This document shows positions 1 through 6,127 of a stretch of DNA of 6,863 bases, piece by piece; the first letter of the stretch is position 1; each line of letters begins with the position of its first letter. The notes under the pieces were generated by a model. The model was not told the DNA's origin. It made no database searches and worked only from the letters and a program-made list of their open reading frames with translations. The position numbers and the translations under genes were made by a program. This DNA comes from an uncultured Clostridia bacterium (lineage in GTDB: Bacteria; Bacillota; Clostridia; Oscillospirales; Acutalibacteraceae), in assembly GCA_947171615.1 (NCBI GenBank), contig CAMVYG010000120.1:1-6863 (forward strand). The letters are read 5' to 3'.

Positions 1-19
1 TGAACAAGGAGTATGTGCT

Positions 20-865
20 ATGTACAAAATCGTAAGCAAAAAAGAGTTAAATCCCACGGTGACAAAAATGGAGATCGAAGCTCCTTTTGTCGCTGCCAAA
101 GCGGAGCCGGGCCAGTTTATCATTCTGCGCGTGGATGAGGAAGGGGAGCGTATTCCTCTTACTGTGGCCGGTTACGATCGTCAGAAGGGCACCGTCACCA
201 TCATTTTCCAGATCGTCGGCGGTACTACAGAAAAGCTGAATCACCTGGAAGAGGGCGATTCTCTGCACGACTTTGTAGGCCCTCTGGGTGTTGCCACCCA
301 TACCGAAGGCCTGAAAAAGGTCTGCATCGTTGGCGGCGGCGTAGGCTGCGCCATTGCTTTGCCCATTGCTCAGAAGCTCCATGAGATCGGCTGTGATGTA
401 ACTTCCGTGATCGGTTTCCGTTCCAAAGATCTGCTGATTTTGGAGGACGAGTTCCGTGCCGCTTCCAGCCGTCTGTTTGTCATGACGGACGACGGCTCTT
501 ACGGAAGAGAAGGAAATGTGTGCGTTCCCCTGAATGAAATGTTCGGCGCCGGTGAAACCTTCGATGAAGTGATCACCATTGGGCCGCTGATCATGATGAA
601 GTTTGTTGTGGCTGCCACAAAGCCCACTGGAATCCCCTGCACAGTGTCTATGAATCCCATCATGATCGATGGCACCGGAATGTGCGGCGGCTGCCGTTTG
701 ACCCTGAACCAGGACGGCAAGAAGGTGACAAAGTTTGCCTGTGTAGATGGCCCTGATTTCAACGGCTATGAAGTGGATTTTGACGAGGCTATGTCCAGAG
801 GCGCCATGTATCACGATTTTGAGCGGCACGCCTATGAGGAAGCCTGCAATCTCTTTAAGAAATAA
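20..865 (+). CDS. nfnA: NfnA-type FAD/NAD-binding, [2Fe-2S] subunit of NADH-dependent ferredoxin:NADP+ oxidoreductase
   Basis: The product is a 281-residue cytosolic flavoprotein of the ferredoxin-NADP reductase/PyrK-like family. With NfnB it would couple NADH and reduced ferredoxin to NADP+ reduction by flavin-based electron bifurcation. Visible motifs, in order: the FAD-binding RIPLTV (45-49 region) and GGTTEKL (about 67-73), a nucleotide-binding GGGVGCAIALPIA (105-117), and a C-terminal iron-sulfur segment with C222, C225 and C241. D217, in the DGTGMCGGC stretch, is a candidate for the aspartate ligand known in NfnA proteins. The ATG is set by AAGGAG at 6-11 with an 8-nt spacer. nfnB follows after 72 bp. 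Close relatives are SudA-type sulfide dehydrogenase subunits and PyrK, so the name rests mainly on the pairing with NfnB and the absence of a pyrD gene in view. The promoter lies outside the window. Confidence 0.88.
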   Translation: MYKIVSKKELNPTVTKMEIEAPFVAAKAEPGQFIILRVDEEGERIPLTVAGYDRQKGTVTIIFQIVGGTTEKLNHLEEGDSLHDFVGPLGVATHTEGLKKVCIVGGGVGCAIALPIAQKLHEIGCDVTSVIGFRSKDLLILEDEFRAASSRLFVMTDDGSYGREGNVCVPLNEMFGAGETFDEVITIGPLIMMKFVVAATKPTGIPCTVSMNPIMIDGTGMCGGCRLTLNQDGKKVTKFACVDGPDFNGYEVDFDEAMSRGAMYHDFERHAYEEACNLFKK

Positions 866-892
866 AAACTGAAAACAGCATTTGAACTGTAA

Positions 893-913
893 AAGACAGA
901 GATAAACTGTCTT
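893..913 (+). other. 7-bp hairpin in the nfnA-nfnB spacer
   Basis: AAGACAG (893-899) and CTGTCTT (907-913) form a perfect 7-bp stem around a 7-nt loop in the 72-bp gap between the two subunits. No T-tract follows, so it is not an intrinsic terminator. It could be an mRNA processing or stability element, or chance. The gap also holds a weak promoter-like TTGAAC (882-887) and TAAACT (903-908), but their 15-bp spacing is poor and I do not call a promoter. Confidence 0.3.
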
Positions 914-937
914 GAATCTCAGTTCGAGGAAAGGGAG

Positions 938-2365
938 ATGCTAGAAATGCCTGCCAATATGAATCCGAAAAAGAACCCGATGCCTACTCAGGAGGCTGCG
1001 GTTCGCGCGCATAACTTCCAGGAGGTTGCCACGGGTTATTCCGAAGAGGTTGCCATTGATGAGGCTATGCGCTGCCTGAATTGTAAAAATATGCCCTGTG
1101 TAAGCGGCTGCCCTGTGAATATCCATATTCCCGAGTTTATCTCCAAGATCAAGGAAGGGGATTTTGAGGGTGCCTATCAGATCATCAATATCACATCCAG
1201 TCTGCCTGCTGTCTGTGGCCGTGTATGCCCCCAGGAGACCCAGTGCGAAAGCAAATGTGTTCGCGGCATTAAGGGAGAGCCTGTAGGAATCGGCCGTCTG
1301 GAGCGTTTTGTGGCAGACTGGCACAATGCCCATGCCACAGAAAAGCCCCAGCCCGTTCCTTCCAACGGTCATAAGGTGGCTATTGTAGGTTCCGGTCCCT
1401 CCGGCCTGACCTGTGCGGGCGATCTGGCCAAAAAGGGCTATCAGGTCACTGTGTATGAAGCTCTGCATACCGCCGGCGGCGTGCTGGTTTACGGCATTCC
1501 GGAGTTCCGTCTGCCCAAGGCCATTGTCCAGAAGGAAGTGGATAACCTGGTGGCCATGGGTGTGGATATGGAGACCAATATAGTCATTGGCAAGACTCTG
1601 ACGGTAGATGAGTTGTTTGAGCAGGGCTTTGAGGCTGTGTTTATCGGCTCCGGCGCCGGTCTGCCCAACTTTATGAATATTCCCGGCGAGGCCTATAAGG
1701 GCGTATATTCTGCTAACGAGTTCCTGACCCGCAGCAATCTGATGAAGTCCTATCTGGATAATCCTGTTACCCCCATTATGAAGGGCGGCAAGGTGGCCGT
1801 GGTAGGCGGCGGAAACGTGGCGATGGACGCTGCCAGAACCGCGCTTCGTCTGGGCGCTGAAAAGGTTTATATCGTATATCGCCGTTCTCTGGAGGAGCTT
1901 CCCGCCCGTAAGGAAGAGGTGGAGCATGCTATGGAAGAGGGCATTGATTTCCGGCTGCTCAATAACCCTGTGGAGATTTTGGGCTATGAAAATCCCGATG
2001 ACCGGCGCGATCCCAAGAATGGCTTTGTCACCGGCATGAAGTGCATTAAGATGGAGCTGGGTGAGCCCGATGAGAAGGGCCGCCGCCGTCCTGTTCCCGT
2101 AGAGGGCAGCGAGTTTGTTCTGGATGTTGATACGGTCGTTATGGCCATCGGTACTTCTCCCAACCCGCTGATCAAGTCCACCACCAAGGGCCTCGAAACC
2201 CAGAAGTGGGGCGGTATCATTATCAACGAGGATACCGGTCTGACCAGCCGCGAGGGTGTATATGCCGGCGGCGATGCTGTTACCGGAGCGGCTACTGTTA
2301 TTTCCGCCATGGGCGCAGGCAAACTGGCCGCAAAGTCCATAGACGAATATCTGAGCGATAAGTAA
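938..2365 (+). CDS. nfnB: NfnB-type NADPH/FAD, two-[4Fe-4S] subunit (glutamate synthase small-subunit fold)
   Basis: The product is a 475-residue flavoprotein of the GltD-like family, the expected length for NfnB. The N-terminal domain has two cysteine sets: C46, C49, C54, C58 (CLNCKNMPCVSGCP) and C93, C97, C103, C107 (CGRVCPQETQCESKC), which would bind two [4Fe-4S] clusters. The FAD site VAIVGSGPSG lies near 147-156. The NADPH site VAVVGGGNVAMDAAR (about 287-300) is followed by the arginine pair in YRRSLEELPAR. A second FAD contact, GVYAGGDAVTGAA, lies near 440-452. In the NfnAB complex this subunit carries the bifurcating FAD, takes electrons from NADPH or delivers them to NADP+, and exchanges them with ferredoxin and the NfnA flavin. 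ATG 938 abuts AAGGGAG (931-937). The in-frame ATG at 947, nine bases from that site and giving MPANMNPKKNP, may be the true start. No glutamate synthase large subunit is visible, and a terminator follows, which favours Nfn over GOGAT. Confidence 0.9.
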   Translation: MLEMPANMNPKKNPMPTQEAAVRAHNFQEVATGYSEEVAIDEAMRCLNCKNMPCVSGCPVNIHIPEFISKIKEGDFEGAYQIINITSSLPAVCGRVCPQETQCESKCVRGIKGEPVGIGRLERFVADWHNAHATEKPQPVPSNGHKVAIVGSGPSGLTCAGDLAKKGYQVTVYEALHTAGGVLVYGIPEFRLPKAIVQKEVDNLVAMGVDMETNIVIGKTLTVDELFEQGFEAVFIGSGAGLPNFMNIPGEAYKGVYSANEFLTRSNLMKSYLDNPVTPIMKGGKVAVVGGGNVAMDAARTALRLGAEKVYIVYRRSLEELPARKEEVEHAMEEGIDFRLLNNPVEILGYENPDDRRDPKNGFVTGMKCIKMELGEPDEKGRRRPVPVEGSEFVLDVDTVVMAIGTSPNPLIKSTTKGLETQKWGGIIINEDTGLTSREGVYAGGDAVTGAATVISAMGAGKLAAKSIDEYLSDK

Positions 2366-2396
2366 TCACTGTAAGCATAGCAAAAACATATACTGA

Positions 2397-2424
2397 CGCC
2401 TGATAAAGCACTGGATATCAGGTG
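2397..2424 (+). other. 3' UTR hairpin between nfnB and its terminator
   Basis: CGCCTGATA (2397-2405) pairs with TATCAGGTG (2416-2424), nine pairs with one G-U, around a 10-nt loop. It lies 32 bp after the nfnB stop and is not followed by a T-tract, so it is not itself a terminator. It may protect the 3' end of the message. I recognise no riboswitch or named RNA here. Confidence 0.35.
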
Positions 2425-2445
2425 CGGCAAGATAGTCTGAGAGAG

Positions 2446-2488
2446 AAATACCGAGAAGAACTTTAAAAGCTTTTCTCGGTATTTTTTC
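2446..2488 (+). terminator. Intrinsic terminator of the nfnAB unit
   Basis: AATACCGAGAA (2447-2457) is perfectly complementary to TTCTCGGTATT (2473-2483). The stem can extend by a few A-U and G-U pairs on both sides, and a run of T (2482-2487) follows directly. This is a rho-independent terminator reading rightward, about 80 bp after the nfnB stop codon. Confidence 0.88.
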
Positions 2489-2544
2489 TTTATTTCGATT
2501 GGTAAACGGAGATACAGTATTTCCAATGAAGATACTTGCTTCAT

Positions 2545-2579
2545 AAAAACGGTGCAGCCTTTTTCTCAGGCTGCACCGT
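2545..2579 (-). terminator. Intrinsic terminator of the four-gene minus-strand operon
   Basis: ACGGTGCAGCC (2549-2559) and GGCTGCACCGT (2569-2579) form an 11-bp perfect GC-rich stem with a 9-nt loop. On the minus strand the stem is followed by TTTT (2548-2545), so it ends leftward transcription about 67 bp past the reductase stop codon. On the plus strand the downstream sequence has no T-tract. Confidence 0.85.
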
Positions 2580-2646
2580 AACTTTAATATAACAGGCAGT
2601 TCTTTTTCGACTGCTTCTGAACTTTGTTCTTTACATTGAAACGAAA

Positions 2647-3102
2647 TTATTCCCAATCGCAGGCAGAAACAATAAGGCGGACCAGCTGTTCCATCACTTC
2701 GGCGTCTTTCTGTGAAAAGCGGGCAGGGGAGGGACTGTCCAGATCCAGCACGCCTAAAATTCTGCCGGAATTGGCCAGCAGGGGAACCACCAACTCGGAA
2801 CGGCTGGCACAGTCACAGGCAATGTGGCCCGGAAATTCATGTACATCCGGCACAAGAAGGGTTTTTCGTTCTATGGCGGCAGTGCCGCAGACGCCCTTCC
2901 CAAGAGGAATATGAATGCAGGCCGGTTTCCCCTGAAAAGGTCCAAGCAGAAGCTCTTTATCTTCCATAAGGTAAAATCCGACCCAGTTGATATTTTCCAG
3001 GTTTTCCCATAGCAGGGCGGAAAGATTAGCGAGATTTGGGATCAGCTTTCGCTCTCCATCTACCAGTGCCTTTGCCTGGCGCAGCAGAGTAGGGTCAAAC
3101 AA
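2647..3102 (-). CDS. msrC: Free methionine-(R)-sulfoxide reductase (GAF-domain fRMsr)
   Basis: The product is a 151-residue single GAF-domain protein, the full usual length of fRMsr (E. coli YebR/MsrC, yeast YKG9). The enzyme reduces free L-methionine-(R)-sulfoxide in the cytosol with thiol reductant, a repair and antioxidant function. The family motif runs from WVGFYL (40-45) through LGPFQGKPAC, GKGVCGTAA and VPDVHEFPGHIACD. The three cysteines C62, C72 and C96 keep the 10- and 24-residue spacings of the E. coli catalytic set Cys84, Cys94 and Cys118. An extra C98 sits two residues after C96. The start is TTG at 3102-3100: the first in-frame ATG would delete 45 residues of the conserved domain, and AAGGAGG (3116-3110) lies 7 nt upstream. 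The gene is 12 bp after the AraC-type regulator and is followed by the operon terminator. Confidence 0.93.
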   Translation of the reverse strand: MFDPTLLRQAKALVDGERKLIPNLANLSALLWENLENINWVGFYLMEDKELLLGPFQGKPACIHIPLGKGVCGTAAIERKTLLVPDVHEFPGHIACDCASRSELVVPLLANSGRILGVLDLDSPSPARFSQKDAEVMEQLVRLIVSACDWE

Positions 3103-3106
3103 GAAA

Positions 3107-3117
3107 CTCCCTCCTTA
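3107..3117 (-). promoter_or_regulatory. Shine-Dalgarno overlapping the upstream stop codon; sets the TTG start
   Basis: On the minus strand the regulator gene ends in TAA (3117-3115), and the following bases read TAAGGAGGGAG. The ribosome binding site of the reductase therefore shares two bases with the stop codon of the gene before it. The spacer to TTG (3102-3100) is 7 nt from GGAGG. This arrangement commonly gives translational coupling and compensates for the weak start codon. Confidence 0.8.
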
Positions 3118-3930
3118 TTTTTCTTCAAATGGTTTTCCGGCCTGGTTCTGATTTCGGTATTCCATAGGTGTTACACCGTGGTATTGGCGGAAAACGCGAA
3201 AGAAGGTGCGTTGGCTTTCAAACCCGGCTTCTTCAGCAACTTCTGTGATAGAAAGCCCCGAACTTTGCAGAAGAGTCCGGGCATGAGAAAGGCGAATGTG
3301 GTTTAGATATGCCGGAAAGCTTTGCCCGATTTTTTCAGAAAACACATGGGAGAGTCTTCCCGGGCTAATACCTATGCCTTTTGCCAGCATTGCCAGGGTC
3401 AAGGGCTCCTGATAATGCCCGCTTACATAATTTGCAATCTGCCAGATAAGATTTTGGCGGTAGTCGCCCTGTTTTTGGCAAAGCTCCAGCTCTGGCAGAG
3501 CACGGGCTAAAATCAGCTGAAGCAGTGGCGCATACACAGTTTCGTCCGGTTTTGGATTATCTTTTTCCTTTAAAAGCTCTTCTATGGCATAAAGAATGTT
3601 GGGATGTACTGCTTCCAAAAAAGGAGAGGCGGGGGAGAAGCGCAGCAAAGAATCCAGCAGCCCGCCAGTGTAGGAAGAATCGGCAATGAGCATGGTGATC
3701 AAAGAGCTTTCCGCTGTGTTCTGATAGCTATGTATCTGGTTGGGAAAAATCACCGCAAGACTTCCTTTTTTCAGAAGTGCATGATGATCTCCAATCGTAA
3801 CCTCTATGGCTCCTTCATTTACAAAAAGGAGCTCCAGCTGAGAATGGAGATGAGGCGGAAAAGAAAAGCCCGGGGAAGAAACAGCATGGAATCGCTCAGT
3901 ACGGTTTTCAAAAAACGCATGACGCTCCAT
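3115..3930 (-). CDS. AraC/XylS-family transcriptional regulator with N-terminal cupin sensor domain
   Basis: The product is a 271-residue, two-domain regulator of normal length for the family. The N-terminal cupin (about 10-90) shows H27 and H29 with E33 (HLHSQLELLFV) and the PNQIH segment ending at H67, the usual sugar-sensing pocket pattern. The C-terminal DNA-binding domain has a first helix-turn-helix near 178-202 (LTLAMLAKGIGISPGRLSH) and a second near 228-258, with GFESQRTFFRVFRQYHGVTPMEYR split across it, matching the AraC signature. ATG 3930 has AAAGGAG (3944-3938) at 7 nt. It lies 36 bp after the isomerase in the same direction, so it is probably the local activator or repressor of the oxidoreductase/isomerase unit. 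Its ligand is not known from sequence. A direct repeat upstream of the first gene is its candidate target. Confidence 0.93.
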   Translation of the reverse strand: MERHAFFENRTERFHAVSSPGFSFPPHLHSQLELLFVNEGAIEVTIGDHHALLKKGSLAVIFPNQIHSYQNTAESSLITMLIADSSYTGGLLDSLLRFSPASPFLEAVHPNILYAIEELLKEKDNPKPDETVYAPLLQLILARALPELELCQKQGDYRQNLIWQIANYVSGHYQEPLTLAMLAKGIGISPGRLSHVFSEKIGQSFPAYLNHIRLSHARTLLQSSGLSITEVAEEAGFESQRTFFRVFRQYHGVTPMEYRNQNQAGKPFEEK

Positions 3931-3966
3931 ATGGTTGCTCCTTTCCCGGGCACTATCATACCGGTT

Positions 3967-4791
3967 TTATATTCCTAAAACATCTCTGAGATAAATACGG
4001 GATACTTCAGCCGAATGGAAATTACAGACCTCGGGCCGATCAAGCTCCACACAGAGCACGCCGTCGTAACCCACTTCTTCCAAAGCTGCTTTTACAGCGG
4101 GGAAGTCCACCGTACCGTGACCCAACGCCCTGAAGGAAGCCATTTTATCCCGGCCTTCCGCTTTGGAAAGCGCATAGGTGTCCACATCCTTTAGATGCAT
4201 ATAGGCAATGCGGCTGCCGTATTGCCGGATCAAGGCTGCCGGGTCCATACCGGCCACGGTGGTGTGAGCCGTGTCAAAGCAGAAGGAAACCAATTTAGGA
4301 TCAGTGTGCGCCGCAAAATAGTCAATATCACTCTGGGTGAACACACAGGTGCCAAAATGCGGATGGAAGCATACGGTAACGCCTTTTTCTTTTGCATAGG
4401 CCCCAAGCTTATTTGTAATTTCACAAATAGCATCGATCATCGCAGGATCGGTAGGCCGTTCAAAGGGCGCTTCGCCAAACCCGCTGTGCTGGCAGTTGTA
4501 CCAGGTGCCGCCAATAGCGGCCAGGAAATCCACTTGCTCCATGGCGGTTTTAAGAGAGGCTTCCACATCGAGGGAGAAATGACCGTAAAGGTTCACCAGC
4601 TCTACACCGCAGGAATCGGACAACTGCTTTAATTCACTGGGATCATCCTTGTAATAGTCCCGCAGAAAGGCAAAGTTTTCTACAGTGTCATAGCCCAGAA
4701 ATTTACATTCCTGAAAGCTTTGCTTCAGCTGCTGCTTTGCCGTTTCTTCATCGCCGTGGATCCAGGTCCAGCCTGTATATGCTGCTTTCAT
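3967..4791 (-). CDS. IolE-like sugar phosphate isomerase/epimerase family TIM-barrel protein
   Basis: The product is a 274-residue cytosolic TIM-barrel protein of the xylose isomerase-like (AP endonuclease 2) superfamily. Candidate metal and catalytic residues are E38 (TVENF), H143 and H145 (FHPHFGT), D173 and H176 (FDTAH), H199 (MHLKD) and E249 (CVELD). The order of HxH, DTAH, HLKD, GHGTVDFPAV and VELD closely resembles inosose dehydratase IolE and related epimerases. Members dehydrate, epimerise or isomerise keto-sugars and keto-cyclitols, often beside a Gfo/Idh/MocA dehydrogenase, as here. The exact reaction cannot be assigned. ATG 4791 has AAGGAT (4806-4801) at 9 nt. It has its own promoter in the 56-bp gap after the oxidoreductase gene. 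The protein looks intact. Confidence 0.88.
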   Translation of the reverse strand: MKAAYTGWTWIHGDEETAKQQLKQSFQECKFLGYDTVENFAFLRDYYKDDPSELKQLSDSCGVELVNLYGHFSLDVEASLKTAMEQVDFLAAIGGTWYNCQHSGFGEAPFERPTDPAMIDAICEITNKLGAYAKEKGVTVCFHPHFGTCVFTQSDIDYFAAHTDPKLVSFCFDTAHTTVAGMDPAALIRQYGSRIAYMHLKDVDTYALSKAEGRDKMASFRALGHGTVDFPAVKAALEEVGYDGVLCVELDRPEVCNFHSAEVSRIYLRDVLGI

Positions 4792-4817
4792 AGGTGTTTC
4801 ATCCTTTTCTGAATTAT

Positions 4818-4846
4818 TTTATAGTATACTATGGTCGTCTTGTAAA
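4818..4846 (-). promoter_or_regulatory. Sigma-A-type promoter for the isomerase gene, with palindromic operator candidate
   Basis: On the minus strand TTTACA (4846-4841) and TATAAA (4823-4818) are separated by exactly 17 bp, close to consensus. Transcription would start near 4811, giving a leader of about 20 nt. The -35 box begins directly after the TGA of the oxidoreductase gene (4850-4848). A perfect 12-bp palindrome, ATAGTATACTAT (4821-4832), fills the downstream part of the spacer and overlaps the first half of the -10 box, a typical place for a repressor site. Confidence 0.7.
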
Positions 4847-4847
4847 A

Positions 4848-6056
4848 TCAATCGTCCAAAATGCCGTGCATTGGATTGTTTTTCATAGATGCCGTAGGGG
4901 TATAGCGTGTTTGTATGGGAAGATAAGATTTTGTTTCACAGGAGCGGGAGAAGCTCGTCATCAGCTCCAGCACATGTCGCTGCTGCTGATAATTTGCCCT
5001 GTAGCCCCGGCCAGTGCGCAGTGCTTTGCAGAGATCCGCAAGCCCCAGCCCCCGGCTGTTTTCCGCATAATCGTACAACAGAGGTATTTCCTTCCAGCCT
5101 GCGTAAAAATCAGGTACGCCGTGGCGTGCAAGTCCCGGATCGGTTTTGGGAGCGGCGGCAGCATCCTCGGGGCGCAGGAGCAGTACAGGCCCGCCAAAGG
5201 TGTTAGGGTCGGGTACCATCAGGCTGCCCTTGGTACCGTATACCTCAAAACGGGGCTGAACAGTGTAATGTACATCAAAAGTGGTAAATACCTGGGCAAT
5301 GGCTCCGCTGGTGAATTCGATCATTCCCATAAGGTAAGTGTCCACATCTACATCAATGGTTTCGCCGTAGTGAGGCTCCGAGGTGATCAGGCGTTGGGGG
5401 AAAGACTTCTTCGTCATTCCCATAACACCCTTGGCTTCTCCCAGAAGCTGAACCAGAGCAGTGATGTAGTATGGGCCCATATCCAGCATAGGGCCGCCGC
5501 CCCGCTTGTAGTAAAACTCGGGGTCAGGGTGCCAAGTCTCGTGTCCGTGGCACACCATAGCGCAGCTGGCTCCCACTAAATCTCCGATCATGCCGTTTTC
5601 AATGAGCCTGCGGGCTGTCTGGATCCCTGCTCCCATAAAAGTGTCAGGCGCTCCGCCCAAAAGAAGTCCCCGCTGCTCTGCCAGAGCGATCAGCTCATTA
5701 GCCTCTTCCATGTCTACGCCCAGCGGCTTTTCGGAATAAACATGCTTTCCGTGAAGCAGGGCCTGCTTTGTCACTTCAAAATGCTCATAGGGACGGGTGA
5801 GGTTTAGAATAACCTCCACTTCGGGATCGCTGAAGGCTTCGAACATATCCCGGTAAATTTTCGGCTGGGGTGCCTGCGTGCCTTTTTCAATTTCTTCCTT
5901 TACATAGGCCGCGCCTTGTTCCGCCCTTTCCGGAATCAAGTCGCATAAACCTGTAAGCTCTATTTCCCGAAAGGTTTTCGTAATGTTTTGCAGATAAATG
6001 CCGCTGATGGCGCCAACGCCGATCATGGCGACTTTTACCGTTTTTTTACTTTCCAC
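4848..6056 (-). CDS. Gfo/Idh/MocA-family NAD(P)-dependent oxidoreductase
   Basis: The product is a 402-residue cytosolic oxidoreductase. The N-terminal Rossmann fold starts with VAMIGVGAISGIY (9-21), and an acidic D39 ends the second strand (GLCD), which suggests NAD(H). The family EKP motif gives catalytic K110. The C-terminal alpha/beta domain carries GGGPMLDMGPYY, placing D192 and Y196 where many members have Asp and His. Such enzymes oxidise a hydroxyl of a sugar, inositol or glycoside. No signal peptide is seen. The start is GTG at 6056-6054, supported by GGAAAGGATG with AAGGAT (6070-6065) at 8 nt. It is the first gene of the minus-strand unit. The neighbouring IolE-like protein suggests that its keto product is then dehydrated or isomerised. 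The true substrate is unknown. Confidence 0.92.
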   Translation of the reverse strand: MESKKTVKVAMIGVGAISGIYLQNITKTFREIELTGLCDLIPERAEQGAAYVKEEIEKGTQAPQPKIYRDMFEAFSDPEVEVILNLTRPYEHFEVTKQALLHGKHVYSEKPLGVDMEEANELIALAEQRGLLLGGAPDTFMGAGIQTARRLIENGMIGDLVGASCAMVCHGHETWHPDPEFYYKRGGGPMLDMGPYYITALVQLLGEAKGVMGMTKKSFPQRLITSEPHYGETIDVDVDTYLMGMIEFTSGAIAQVFTTFDVHYTVQPRFEVYGTKGSLMVPDPNTFGGPVLLLRPEDAAAAPKTDPGLARHGVPDFYAGWKEIPLLYDYAENSRGLGLADLCKALRTGRGYRANYQQQRHVLELMTSFSRSCETKSYLPIQTRYTPTASMKNNPMHGILDD

Positions 6057-6098
6057 AATAACTCATCCTTTCCGATTTGAAATACTGACTCTATGACA

Positions 6099-6127
6099 AT
6101 GATAGCTCTTTCTTTCCCGGGATACTT
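6099..6127 (-). promoter_or_regulatory. Weak candidate promoter of the oxidoreductase operon
   Basis: On the minus strand TATCAT (6104-6099) is a fair -10 box, with a poor -35, AAGTAT (6127-6122), 17 bp upstream. The expected start near 6092 would leave a 36-nt leader. The poor -35 fits an activator-dependent promoter, and the proximal arm of a direct repeat touches it at 6127. The call is an inference from position and spacing. Confidence 0.4.

Noticed and set aside
47..829. Minus-strand open frame (260 codons) opposite nfnA
   Set aside because: It is an antisense shadow of nfnA, with low-complexity His/Gly/Ala-rich composition and no family motif.
941..1927. Long minus-strand open frame (328 codons) opposite nfnB
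   Set aside because: It lies wholly inside a clear conserved gene, shows no recognisable domain, and is explained by the codon bias of the opposite strand.
1984..2544. Minus-strand frame running from the terminator region into nfnB
   Set aside because: It crosses the nfn terminator and lies mostly antisense to conserved nfnB sequence, with no supporting motif.
3955..3983. TATGAT as a -10 for a separate promoter of the AraC-type gene
   Set aside because: No acceptable -35 box is found at 16-18 bp, so readthrough from the isomerase promoter is simpler.
4794..5579. Plus-strand open frame (261 codons) opposite the oxidoreductase gene
   Set aside because: It overlaps the isomerase promoter and a well-supported Gfo/Idh gene, and has no recognisable motif.
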